Shown: positions 8,959-16,973 of the stretch, piece after piece
Position numbering within the stretch: the first letter of the stretch is position 1
Layout: each line of letters starts with the position of its first letter
Assembly (NCBI RefSeq): GCF_002944405.1
Contig: NZ_CP024307.1
Span: 950,501 to 1,014,500, forward strand
Origin: Sinorhizobium fredii
GTDB taxonomy: Bacteria; Pseudomonadota; Alphaproteobacteria; Rhizobiales; Rhizobiaceae
Reading direction: 5' to 3'
Length of the DNA stretch: 64,000 nucleotides
Program-made: the position numbers and the translations under genes
Notes under the pieces: model-generated
Seen by the model: only the letters and a program-made list of their open reading frames with translations
Databases searched by the model: none
Told to the model about the DNA's origin: nothing

Positions 8959-10432
8959 CGTTCTCCTCCGCGATCCATTGCCGCAATTGTCCGGCCGCGA
9001 TCTTGCCGGAGGCGGTCATCGGCATTTCCCGGCACAGCCAGACCTTGCGTGGATGCTTATAGCGCGGCAGGGCATCAGCAAGATGACGCTCCAGCGCTTC
9101 ACGCTCGAACCTATCATCGCTCGGCTGGACGACCGCGACAAGCTCGCTGCCGAGATCCGGATGATCCAGGCCGAAGGCCAGCACCGACTGGACGCTGGCC
9201 GCAGCCATGATCGCGCTCTCGACTTCCGAGGGATAGATATTGTTGCCGCCGGAAAGCACCATGCCGCCGGCGCGGCCGATGAGATGCAAGGTGCCGTCCT
9301 CGTCGAGAGATCCGAGGTCGCCGACGGTGGCGAGCCGCCCATGGCGTCGAAATCCGACATTGTCGCCGCCGGCTATGTAGCCATCTGATATCAGTGCGCT
9401 GTCGACGAAGATCGTCCCGGCTTCCCCCGGCGGCAGGCGATTTCCGCGATCGTCCAGGATGGCCAGCCGGACGCCCGGAAATGCCTTGCCCACGGCAGTC
9501 GCTGCGTGATGCTCGTCCGCGCCGGCAACTGTGATGAAGCCGAGTTCCGACGCGCCGAAATATTCGATCACCTCTGCCGCGGGGAAGGTGCGCGCTGCAG
9601 CGCTGCGGTCCGCCGGCGTCAGCTTGGCACCGGCGACGGTGATCTTTTCGACGCAGCGCAAATGAGCACCTTCCGCCTCATCGCAAAGCCGCCGCAGCAT
9701 TGTCGGCACCAGCACCAGGCGTTTCGCCCTGGCGGCGCCGATGATGTCGAGTGCCTGGCGCGCCTCGAAGTGGCGGGCGCCGATGAATTCGGCTCCGGCC
9801 GCAAGGCTTTCGACGAGGGCATAAAGGGCCAGCCCGTGCGCCAACGGTCCGGGGGCATAGGTCGTCGTTTCCGGTCTTAGGCCGAAGAAATCCTGGCCAA
9901 TTTCGAGGCTGAGGCGCCAGGATCGGCGGTCGCGGATGATCGCTTTCGGTTCCCCGGTGGTACCCGAAGTGAAGACCACGAGGAACGGTTCCGCCTCGTC
10001 GCCGACGCGGATCGGGGAGGAGCCGTCGAACGTATCGAGCGAATGCGTTTGTCCCGCTGACGGAACCTCCAGATGCAGGAGATCGCCGGCGGCGCGGATG
10101 ACGATCTCCGGTTTCAGCTTTTCCTTCATTCGCTGGCGGGTCGAGTCGGGGAGGTGCGGATCGATGAGCGCGGCACAATTGCCGCCCGATGTCGCGGCGA
10201 TGAAGGCTGCGGCAAAGAGCGGGTGATTGCCGGTTTCAAGGGCAATCAGCCGGACGCGGCCGGAAAGGACACTTTGCTCCGTCGCCTGCAGGGCCGCTTG
10301 TTCGATCGCGTGGAGAATCCAGTACGCGTCCGCGGCAAGCTCGCCATAGGTGAAAACCCCGCCCTCCATGTGGAAGGCCCGGGCGTGCGGGCGCTCGCCC
10401 GCATGTCGCGCTATGGCGCCTGCAAGCGGCAT
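8936..10432 (-). CDS. class I adenylate-forming acyl-CoA ligase
   Basis: A 498-residue AMP-binding enzyme that should activate a carboxylic acid as the acyl-adenylate and transfer it to CoA. The P-loop motif is VVFTSGTTGEPKAIIRD, followed by EYFGASELGFI and the hinge region VGDLGSLDEDGTLHLIGRAG. The C-terminal lysine motif is MPMTASGKIAAGQL. The start lies 4 bp after the bioY stop and the gene overlaps the downstream thiolase, so it belongs to the biotin-transporter operon. In Bacillus subtilis a bioY homologue is likewise followed by an acyl-CoA ligase and a thiolase (yhfUTS). The substrate is unknown; a biotin-precursor acid or a fatty acid would fit. Confidence 0.92.
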   Translation of the reverse strand: MPLAGAIARHAGERPHARAFHMEGGVFTYGELAADAYWILHAIEQAALQATEQSVLSGRVRLIALETGNHPLFAAAFIAATSGGNCAALIDPHLPDSTRQRMKEKLKPEIVIRAAGDLLHLEVPSAGQTHSLDTFDGSSPIRVGDEAEPFLVVFTSGTTGEPKAIIRDRRSWRLSLEIGQDFFGLRPETTTYAPGPLAHGLALYALVESLAAGAEFIGARHFEARQALDIIGAARAKRLVLVPTMLRRLCDEAEGAHLRCVEKITVAGAKLTPADRSAAARTFPAAEVIEYFGASELGFITVAGADEHHAATAVGKAFPGVRLAILDDRGNRLPPGEAGTIFVDSALISDGYIAGGDNVGFRRHGRLATVGDLGSLDEDGTLHLIGRAGGMVLSGGNNIYPSEVESAIMAAASVQSVLAFGLDHPDLGSELVAVVQPSDDRFEREALERHLADALPRYKHPRKVWLCREMPMTASGKIAAGQLRQWIAEENGALERLF

Positions 10433-10436
10433 TGCG

Positions 10437-11000
10437 TCAGGCGCGGGCCGGCAGCAGCGGATAGCCGGCGTAGACGGCGCGGGCCGCGAGCGTGGCGATC
10501 GCCACCTTGAGGAGATCGCCCGGAATGAACACCAGCGAACCGGTCGCGGCGGTCATCAGCGGCGTGCCGGTGACTGCCGAGAGCCACGGAACGCCGATCG
10601 CATAGAGGACGACGATGCCGCCGATCAAGGAGGCGAGGAAGAATCCGACGAACTGACGCGCTTCCGAATTTCCCGGATGCACGAAGCGTTCGGCAATGAG
10701 ACCGGTGACATAAGCGGCAACCGCCCACCCAAGAATGAAACCGCCCGAGGGGCCGGCGAAGACGGCAAGTCCGCCGCGACCGCCCGACAGCACCGGGAGG
10801 CCGATCGCGACCAGCAGGATGAACAGCAGGAAGGAAAGCGCGCCGCGCTTGGCGCCGATGATGCAGCCGGCGAGCATGACGCCCATCGATTGCGCCGTAA
10901 TCGGAACGGGGATGAAGCCGAGCGTGATCGGCGGGATGAGGCCGAGCACGACGACGATTGCGGCGAAGAGCGCGATGAGGACGAGGTCTCTGGTGTTCAT
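10437..11000 (-). CDS. bioY: biotin transporter substrate-capture protein BioY
   Basis: BioY is the S-component that binds biotin in ECF-type importers. The 187-residue product is almost entirely hydrophobic with about six membrane segments, and carries the family motif around GGRGGLAVFAGPSGGFILGW in the third to fourth segments. It lies 31 bp after bioN and 4 bp before the acyl-CoA ligase, so the transporter genes and the ligase are one unit. BioY alone can transport biotin in some bacteria, but here the dedicated ATPase (BioM) and permease (BioN) are next to it. Confidence 0.95.
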   Translation of the reverse strand: MNTRDLVLIALFAAIVVVLGLIPPITLGFIPVPITAQSMGVMLAGCIIGAKRGALSFLLFILLVAIGLPVLSGGRGGLAVFAGPSGGFILGWAVAAYVTGLIAERFVHPGNSEARQFVGFFLASLIGGIVVLYAIGVPWLSAVTGTPLMTAATGSLVFIPGDLLKVAIATLAARAVYAGYPLLPARA

Positions 11001-11031
11001 GTGGTCCTATCCTTTATTAGAAGGCGCGAAT

Positions 11032-11637
11032 TTATTGGCGGCGGAATCCGCGCGCGTCAATGGCCGCCGCGATCGTATCCGCATCTTTCAGCGTCAGGAT
11101 GATCAGCGGGCCGATGATCGTCATCGGCCGGATCGGCAGTCCTCGTGCACGGTGCGCCTCGCTGATTGCCTGATATCTGGCGAAGATATCCGGGACGAAG
11201 CGTAGCACGAGGCCAAGCGCCAGGCTGACATCGGCCGCCCGCAGGAGCCCGACGCGCTCCAGCGGCTTCAGGAGGATGGTGATCTCATCCATGAAGGCGC
11301 CGATTGTCGTCGTCGCCGTGACCGCGGCGGCGAAGAGCACGAGGGTCGTCAGCCGCAATATGAGTGCGACCACCTGGGGGAGTGGAACGAGGAAGAGGTT
11401 GATCCCCGCCAGCACGAGGATGGTGAACAGGACGAAGCCGACCCGCGAAAAGGCCTGGCGCGCCGACATGCCGAGGGAAAGATAGAGCGCACCGCAGAGG
11501 AGAAAGGCCGGCAGCAGCAGGAGCGGCGCGTTCGTCGCAAAAAGCGCCACGCTCAGGACGATGAGAGCGGCGAGCTTCAGGCGCACCGGCACCCGGTGGA
11601 ACCAGCTCTGTCCTTCCACATAGAGGCTCGTCAGCAT
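11032..11637 (-). CDS. bioN: energy-coupling factor transporter transmembrane protein BioN
   Basis: The T-component of the biotin ECF transporter, 201 aa with about five membrane segments. The C-terminal cytoplasmic part contains the coupling-helix type motif AHRARGLP (short Ala-Arg-Gly motif), used to contact the ATPase. The start codon overlaps the bioM stop by 7 bp, so translation is probably coupled. Order and overlap match the bioMNY arrangement described in rhizobia. Confidence 0.95.
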   Translation of the reverse strand: MLTSLYVEGQSWFHRVPVRLKLAALIVLSVALFATNAPLLLLPAFLLCGALYLSLGMSARQAFSRVGFVLFTILVLAGINLFLVPLPQVVALILRLTTLVLFAAAVTATTTIGAFMDEITILLKPLERVGLLRAADVSLALGLVLRFVPDIFARYQAISEAHRARGLPIRPMTIIGPLIILTLKDADTIAAAIDARGFRRQ

Positions 11638-12311
11638 CCGGCCACCTCGTGATAGCGCCCGATTGTCTCCTCGGGGGTTCCGTCGGCAACGAGGCGACCT
11701 TCGTGAAAGAGCAGCAGGCGCTCGACCCCTTCGACAAGCCCGAGATCATGGGTGATGACGATCGTGTCCTCGTCGAGCGCATCGATCGTTGCCGCGACCA
11801 TGCGGCGGTTGCGCAGGTCGAGCTGGTTGGTCGGCTCGTCAAGGATCAGGATTTTCGGTCCGGTGACGACGACGCTCGCCATGGCGACAAGCTGCGTTTC
11901 CCCGCCCGAAAGCTCATGCACGCGCCGTCTCGCAAGATGGCTGACGCCGAAGCGGGCCAGCACCGCCTCCGTTCGCGAGGAAATCTCGTGCGTTGGCAGT
12001 CCGCGATTCTTGAGCCCGAAGGCGATGTCGTCCGAAACGATCGGCATGATCAGCTGGTGCTGTGGGTTCTGGAAAATGAAGCCCGCCTCGGCAAGCACGT
12101 CCCTGTCATCCTTCACCGTATCGAGGCCATTGACCAAAACGTGACCCGTCGTCGGCTTGACGAGCCCGTTGATCAGTCGCGCGAAGGTCGTCTTGCCGGA
12201 ACCGTTGAGGCCGATGATGCCGATCCGCCGTTCGTCGAGGGCAAGCGTCAGCGGGTGAAGCGCTACCCGCTCGCCGAACCGGACCGAGCAATCGGTGAAG
12301 CGGATGTCCAA
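11631..12311 (-). CDS. bioM: energy-coupling factor transporter ATPase BioM
   Basis: The ATPase of the biotin ECF importer, about 226 aa. Walker A is GLNGSGKTTF, the Q-loop is in FIFQNPQHQL, the signature is ELSGGETQLVAMAS, Walker B is ILILDEPTNQLDL, and the switch His is in VITHDLG. The frame is open to 12386, but the family N-terminus (DIRFTDCSVRFG) begins at a TTG at 12311 that has GAGGA about 7 nt upstream; I take that as the start. Upstream lies an RPE-like palindrome. I looked for a BioR-type operator (TTATAGATA-like palindrome) in the leader and did not see one. Confidence 0.93.
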   Translation of the reverse strand: MDIRFTDCSVRFGERVALHPLTLALDERRIGIIGLNGSGKTTFARLINGLVKPTTGHVLVNGLDTVKDDRDVLAEAGFIFQNPQHQLIMPIVSDDIAFGLKNRGLPTHEISSRTEAVLARFGVSHLARRRVHELSGGETQLVAMASVVVTGPKILILDEPTNQLDLRNRRMVAATIDALDEDTIVITHDLGLVEGVERLLLFHEGRLVADGTPEETIGRYHEVAGC

Positions 12312-12340
12312 TCTTGATCCTCGTCCAGTTGTCGTGGTGG

Positions 12341-12451
12341 CTCTAGCGCATCGCCCGAAAATCGGCATCGATTTTTCGGGAAGCACGATGCGTAGGTTTA
12401 AAGTGTTACAGCGTCCTTTGCGCGTCTGAAAAGACGTGCGGCGCTGTATAG
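12341..12451. repeat. RPE-like palindromic element, copy 1
   Basis: Two inverted repeats in series. The first is CCCGAAAATCG / CGATTTTTCGGG at 12354-12380, flanked by GCGCATCG and CGATGCG. The second runs from ACAGCG to CGCTGT (about 12409-12447) around GCGCGTCT-gaaa-AGACGTGC. Closely related copies lie at 19503-19605 and 49071-49123. The element sits between bioM and the divergent YcaQ-like gene. Confidence 0.75.
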
Positions 12452-12547
12452 GGCAACTCGATCGGCAAGGGCAATGCAGCCTTTGCCCGATTGCTTTATG
12501 GTGGAACTGTATTTGAATTATGGGAATAAAAGCCTATCCTCTTGCCC

Positions 12548-13747
12548 ATGACGATTCGCCTCTCCAACCGCGATGCCCGGCGCATCTTCCTTTTCAAGCA
12601 GCGCCTCTCTGCCGCGCCGCATCGCGCGCTCGGCAAGGACGGTCTCCTGCGGCTGATCCGCGATATCGGCTTCGTGCAGGTTGATAGCATCGGCACCGTC
12701 GAGCGCGCCCATCATCAGATCCTGTTTTCACGCAACCAGACCTATCGCCGCGAGCATCTGAGCGAATTGCTGGAAGAGGATGGCGAGCTCTTTGAGCACT
12801 GGACTCATGATGCTTCGATCATTCCGAGCGCCTTCTTTGTCTATTGGAAGCATCGCTTCAAATGGGAGAGCGAAACGCTCAGCGAGCGTTGGCGCAAATG
12901 GCGCGGCGACGGCTTCGATGCGGGTTGCGACGAAACCTATGAGCGGATCGCCAGCGGCGGCGCCGTCATGGCGCGCGAGCTGAAGGAGGATCATCACGAA
13001 TCGGGCGGCTGGTGGAACTGGCACCCGTCGAAGACAGCGCTCGAGGTGCTCTGGCGCCAGGGCCGGCTGGCGATCGCCCGCCGCGTCAATTTCCAGAAGG
13101 TCTATGATCTCACCGAGCGGGTGATCCCGGCGCATCACTACGACGGCGATGTGAGCCATCCGGAGTTCGTCGACTGGGCCTGCCGCAGCGCCCTCGAACG
13201 CCTCGGTTTTGCCACGCACGGGGAGATTGCCGCCTTTTGGGATCTCGTCTCGCCCGAGGAAGCGAAGGCCTGGGTCGCCGAACATCGCGGCGAGCTTGAC
13301 GAAATCGTCATCGAGCCTGCCAATGGCGGCAAGCCACGGCTGTCCTATGCCTTTGCCGGCTTTCCGGACATTCTCGCCGATGTGCCCGATCCGCCGGCGC
13401 GCATTCGCGTGTTGAGCCCCTTCGACCCCTTGCTGCGCGACCGGAACCGCACCGAGCGACTTTTCGGTTTCTTCTACCGCATCGAAGTCTTCGTTCCCGA
13501 GGCGAAGCGCGAATATGGCTATTATGTCTTTCCGCTTCTCGAAGGCGATCGGCTGATCGGCCGGATCGACATGAAGGCCGACCGCAAGCGCGGCAGCCTC
13601 GACGTCAAGCGCCTGTGGCTCGAACAAGGCGTCAAGCCGGCGTCGGGCCGCATTGACAAGCTGATGGCCGAACTCGACCGGATCGCCCGTTTCACTGGCG
13701 TGGCAGAGGTCAATCTGCTGGAAGGCTGGAACGCCGATCTCTCCTGA
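12548..13747 (+). CDS. winged helix-turn-helix protein of the YcaQ/AlkX DNA glycosylase family
   Basis: A 399-residue protein resembling the COG3214 family, whose E. coli member YcaQ unhooks interstrand DNA crosslinks. The N-terminus (LSNRDARRIFLFKQRL, then LIRDIGFVQVDSI) and the mid-protein segments (GWWNWHPSKTALEVLWRQG; FDPLLRDRNRTERLFGF) are typical. I chose the ATG at 12548 over the TTG two codons earlier; no strong ribosome-binding site is seen for either. It is divergent from bioM across an RPE repeat. The crosslink-repair role is inferred from the family only. Confidence 0.85.
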   Translation: MTIRLSNRDARRIFLFKQRLSAAPHRALGKDGLLRLIRDIGFVQVDSIGTVERAHHQILFSRNQTYRREHLSELLEEDGELFEHWTHDASIIPSAFFVYWKHRFKWESETLSERWRKWRGDGFDAGCDETYERIASGGAVMARELKEDHHESGGWWNWHPSKTALEVLWRQGRLAIARRVNFQKVYDLTERVIPAHHYDGDVSHPEFVDWACRSALERLGFATHGEIAAFWDLVSPEEAKAWVAEHRGELDEIVIEPANGGKPRLSYAFAGFPDILADVPDPPARIRVLSPFDPLLRDRNRTERLFGFFYRIEVFVPEAKREYGYYVFPLLEGDRLIGRIDMKADRKRGSLDVKRLWLEQGVKPASGRIDKLMAELDRIARFTGVAEVNLLEGWNADLS

Positions 13748-13817
13748 CCGATTTTTCTTGGCTTGCGGCGCCGGGCTTCCTAAATGGAAGGAACCCTTCA
13801 CGACGCGGAGCAGAACG

Positions 13818-15233
13818 ATGGACACCAACCTCATAAGCCTCTTCGATGCGGACGAGGCGGCGGTCCGCAAGGTTCTCTCCGAGACGCTTGCCGGCGCCGA
13901 CGACGGCGAACTCTTCCTCGAGCATGCGCAGGCGGAGGTGCTCTCCTTCGACAATGGCCGCCTGAAGGGTGGCAGCTTCAACACCGACCAGGGTTTCGGC
14001 CTGCGCGCCGTCGCCGGCGAAGCGGTCGGTTACGCCCATGCCGGGGAATTGTCGCTTGCCGCGTTGAAAAGGGCCGCGGACGCGGTCGGGCAGGTGACCC
14101 GCGGCTATTCCGGCTCCTACGCCGCTGCCCCGCAGCGCACCAACAAGAAGCTCTATGGCGATGAAAATCCGATCGGCGAACCGAGTTTCGAGACGAAGGT
14201 GAGCCTGCTCCAGGACATCGACGCCTATCTGCGAGCCAAGGACCCCAAGGTCAGGCAGGTGACGGCGACGGTCGCCGCAAGCTGGCAAGTGGTGGACATC
14301 TTGAGGTCGGACGGGCATCGTGTTCACGACGTGCGGCCGATGACCCGCATCAACATCTCGGTCGTGGTCGGCGAGGGCGAAAGGCAGGAATCCGGTAGCT
14401 TCGGCATCGGCGGCAGGCGCGGCTTCGGCGACTTCATCACCGAAGAGAACTGGAAAAAGGGTGCCGACGAGGCGTTGCGGCAGGCGCTCGTCAACCTCGA
14501 GGCAATCGATGCGCCGGCAGGAACTATGGACGTGGTGCTCGCTTCCGGCTGGCCGGGCGTGATGCTGCACGAAGCGGTCGGCCACGGCCTGGAAGGCGAT
14601 TTCAACCGGAAGAAGACCTCCGCCTTCGCCGGGCTGCTCGGCGAGCAGGTGGCGGCCAAGGGCGTCACCGTCGTCGATGACGGCACGATCGAGGCGCGGC
14701 GCGGCTCGATCTCGATCGACGACGAGGGCACGCCCTCCGGCTACAACGTGCTGATCGAGGACGGCAAGCTGGTCGGCTACATGCAGGACCGGCAGAATGC
14801 CCGGCTGATGGGCATGAAACCGACCGGCAACGGCCGCCGCCAGGGCTACGCCCATGTGCCGATGCCGCGCATGACCAACACCTATATGCTTGCCGGCGAT
14901 CGCACGCCCGCTGAAATCATCGCCTCGGTGAAGAAGGGTATCTATGCCGTTTCCTTCGGCGGCGGCCAGGTGGACATCACCTCGGGCAAGTTCGTGTTCG
15001 GCTGCACCGAGGCCTATTTGATCGAGAACGGCAAGGTCGGCGCGCCGGTCAAGGGCGCCATGCTGATCGGTAATGGACCGGATGCGATGAAGCGGGTAAC
15101 AATGGTCGGCAACGACACGAAGCTCGACACCGGTATCGGCAACTGCGGCAAGGCGGGCCAATGGGTGCCCGTCGGCGTCGGCCAGCCGCATCTCAGGATG
15201 GATCAGATCACCGTCGGCGGCACTCAGGCATAG
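13818..15233 (+). CDS. tldD: metalloprotease TldD
   Basis: TldD forms with TldE/PmbA a zinc protease that processes modified peptides and antitoxins such as CcdA. The 471-residue product has the HExxxH zinc motif HEAVGH at residues 251-256, preceded by ASGWPGVML. The later YMQDRQNARLMGMKPTGNG and the C-terminal FGCTEAYLIENGKVG are typical. The frame is open from 13758, but the ATG at 13818 has GGAG about 8 nt upstream and gives the usual length. Its partner gene is not adjacent. Confidence 0.95.
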   Translation: MDTNLISLFDADEAAVRKVLSETLAGADDGELFLEHAQAEVLSFDNGRLKGGSFNTDQGFGLRAVAGEAVGYAHAGELSLAALKRAADAVGQVTRGYSGSYAAAPQRTNKKLYGDENPIGEPSFETKVSLLQDIDAYLRAKDPKVRQVTATVAASWQVVDILRSDGHRVHDVRPMTRINISVVVGEGERQESGSFGIGGRRGFGDFITEENWKKGADEALRQALVNLEAIDAPAGTMDVVLASGWPGVMLHEAVGHGLEGDFNRKKTSAFAGLLGEQVAAKGVTVVDDGTIEARRGSISIDDEGTPSGYNVLIEDGKLVGYMQDRQNARLMGMKPTGNGRRQGYAHVPMPRMTNTYMLAGDRTPAEIIASVKKGIYAVSFGGGQVDITSGKFVFGCTEAYLIENGKVGAPVKGAMLIGNGPDAMKRVTMVGNDTKLDTGIGNCGKAGQWVPVGVGQPHLRMDQITVGGTQA

Positions 15234-15243
15234 GCAAGTCGAG

Positions 15244-15747
15244 ATGGCGGGTCAGTCGGGAGATGCTCTGGAAGTCCGGCGTTTTTTGGCGGCAGACGAG
15301 CAGGGCGTCATCGACGTCATCCTACCGATCCAGCGCGAGGAATTCGGCATTCCCATCACCGCCGAAGATCAGCCCGATCTTCGGGCAATTCCCGCATTCT
15401 ACCAGAGCGGCGACGGAGACTTCTGGGTTGCAGCCGTCGGCGAGCGGATCGTCGGCACGATTGCGCTCAAGGATATCGGAGGCGCCGAGGCGGCCCTGCG
15501 CAAGATGTTCGTCGCGTCCGACTTTCGCGGGCGCGAATACGGCACCGCCACTCGCCTGCTCGATACCCTCCTCGCCCATGCCGAACGGCGGCAGTTAACG
15601 GCGATCTATCTCGGCACGACCGAGAAGTTCCTCGCCGCCCATCGGTTCTACGAAAGGAACGGCTTTGTCGAAATCGCCAGGCAAGATCTGCCGGCGAGCT
15701 TTCCGGTGATGGGCGTCGATACGATATTCTACGTTCGCCGATTTTGA
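15244..15747 (+). CDS. GNAT family N-acetyltransferase
   Basis: A 167-residue GCN5-related acetyltransferase. The acetyl-CoA binding region reads LRKMFVASDFRGREYGTATR (motif A with the R-G-x-G-type loop slightly altered), followed by the helix LLDTLLAHAERR and the C-terminal HRFYERNGFVEIAR. It starts 10 bp after the tldD stop and is probably co-transcribed with it. The substrate is unknown. Confidence 0.88.
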   Translation: MAGQSGDALEVRRFLAADEQGVIDVILPIQREEFGIPITAEDQPDLRAIPAFYQSGDGDFWVAAVGERIVGTIALKDIGGAEAALRKMFVASDFRGREYGTATRLLDTLLAHAERRQLTAIYLGTTEKFLAAHRFYERNGFVEIARQDLPASFPVMGVDTIFYVRRF

Positions 15748-15776
15748 GGGCCCGACAGAAGAGCGCGGATATCCTG

Positions 15777-16175
15777 TCAGGTATTTGCGGGAATACGGGC
15801 GATGACCTTTATCTCGAAGTCGAAGCCTGCGAGCCAGGTCACCCCGAGCGCAGTCCAATTTGGGTACGGCGGCTTGCTGAAAACCTGTTGCTTGACCTCC
15901 ATGATGGTTCCGAACTGGTTTTCGGGATCGGTGTGGAAGGTCGTCACGTCGACGATATCATCCATCGTGCAACCCGCTGCGCTCAGTGTTGCCTTGAGAT
16001 TTTCGAATGCCAGTTGGACCTGGCGCCTGAAGTCGGGTTCGGGAGTTCCATCAGGACGGCTGCCGACCTGCCCGGAAACGAACACGAGATCGCCGGATCG
16101 AATGGCGGCGGAATAGCCGTGCTCCTCATAGAGTGCGTGCCTGTCTGCAGGAAAGATTGCTTCGCGCTGGGTCAT
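15777..16175 (-). CDS. RidA (YjgF/YER057c/UK114) family protein
   Basis: A 132-residue RidA-like protein with the family core: SGDLVFVSGQVGSRPDG, then a helix AFENLKATLSAAGCTMDDIV and the strand VTTFHTD. The usual catalytic arginine near the C-terminus (in an xxRxxV strand) is not seen; the sequence there is FEIKVIARIPAN, so I would not assume 2-aminoacrylate deaminase activity. It is divergent from the TetR-type gene at 16332; three operator-like repeats lie between them, so it is the most likely target of that regulator. Confidence 0.85.
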   Translation of the reverse strand: MTQREAIFPADRHALYEEHGYSAAIRSGDLVFVSGQVGSRPDGTPEPDFRRQVQLAFENLKATLSAAGCTMDDIVDVTTFHTDPENQFGTIMEVKQQVFSKPPYPNWTALGVTWLAGFDFEIKVIARIPANT

Positions 16176-16249
16176 TCTGATTTCCTTTGGGATGATCTAG
16201 AGAGAACCGATGAGCGCGTTCATGCTTCACAAGCCGGCGCCACATTGGT

Positions 16250-16262
16250 ATACGGTACGTAT
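16250..16262. promoter_or_regulatory. operator-like inverted repeat ATACG-N3-CGTAT, copy 1
   Basis: ATACG-GTA-CGTAT is a perfect inverted repeat with a 3 bp centre, in the RidA/TetR intergenic region and followed by GTGAAAT. It is the copy nearest RidA. Confidence 0.7.
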
Positions 16263-16275
16263 GTGAAATATCCAA

Positions 16276-16288
16276 ATACGCACCGTAT
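16276..16288. promoter_or_regulatory. operator-like inverted repeat ATACG-N3-CGTAT, copy 2
   Basis: ATACG-CAC-CGTAT is the second perfect copy, starting 26 bp after the first. Only the three central bases differ. Confidence 0.7.
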
Positions 16289-16299
16289 GTCAAGTCTAT

Positions 16300-16312
16300 G
16301 TACGAGTCGTAT
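16300..16312. promoter_or_regulatory. operator-like inverted repeat, copy 3 (one mismatch)
   Basis: GTACG-AGT-CGTAT differs at one arm base from the other two copies and begins 24 bp after copy 2. It ends 19 bp before the TetR-type start codon, so it could also mediate autoregulation. Confidence 0.65.
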
Positions 16313-16331
16313 GTGAAATTGTGAGTTTGAA

Positions 16332-16973
16332 ATGGCGAAACGACGCAGCGAAACGATGGAGGAGAACCGGGTCAAGTTGATCGGGGCTGCAAGAAAGGCC
16401 TTCGCGGAAAAGGGATATTCCGCGGCATCGATGGACGATTTGACCGCCGAGGCAGGTTTGACGCGCGGTGCGCTCTACCACAACTTCGGGGACAAGCGAG
16501 GGCTGCTTGCGGCGGTTGTCGAGCAAATCGACTCGGAGATGGCGTCGCGCGCGCAGGAGATCGGCGCACGCGAGGGCAACGATTGGCTGAGACTATTGGC
16601 CGAGGGCGCGGCCTATATAGAGATGGCGCTTGATCCAGAAGTGCAACGCATTGTTCTTCTCGATGGACCCGCGGTGTTGGGTGATCCCTCGCAATGGCCC
16701 AGCCAGAACAGTTGCCTGCAAGTAACGAAAAGAGCTGTGGAACTCCTCATTGCGCGGGGCATCGTCAAGCCGCTTGACGCGGAAGCATCAGCCCGGCTTC
16801 TCAGTGGTGCCGCGCTCAATGCTGCTCTCTGGGTCGCGGCAAGCGACAACCCACCGGATGTGCTGCCGAAAGCCGTGGAGGCTTTCCGTTCCCTTGCGGC
16901 GGGGCTGCTTTTGCAGCCCTCGAGCGCTGCCGATGGCTGTGCGCATCGCCTGGAAAACGCGTCCCGATCTTAG
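16332..16973 (+). CDS. TetR/AcrR family transcriptional regulator
   Basis: A 213-residue repressor-type regulator. The N-terminal helix-turn-helix is clear: LIGAARKAFAEKGYSAASMD, then LTAEAGLTRGALYHNFGDKR. The C-terminal ligand-binding region contains FAEGAAYIEMALDPEVQRIV-like sequence common to TetR proteins. It is divergent from the RidA-family gene, and three copies of a 13-bp inverted repeat fill the intergenic region. Its stop overlaps the convergent carboxypeptidase stop by four bases. The effector is unknown. Confidence 0.93.
   Translation: MAKRRSETMEENRVKLIGAARKAFAEKGYSAASMDDLTAEAGLTRGALYHNFGDKRGLLAAVVEQIDSEMASRAQEIGAREGNDWLRLLAEGAAYIEMALDPEVQRIVLLDGPAVLGDPSQWPSQNSCLQVTKRAVELLIARGIVKPLDAEASARLLSGAALNAALWVAASDNPPDVLPKAVEAFRSLAAGLLLQPSSAADGCAHRLENASRS

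Noticed and set aside
12312..12547. A BioR operator in front of bioM
   Set aside because: No TTATAGATA-like palindrome is seen; only the RPE-like repeat is present, so biotin regulation cannot be claimed from the sequence.
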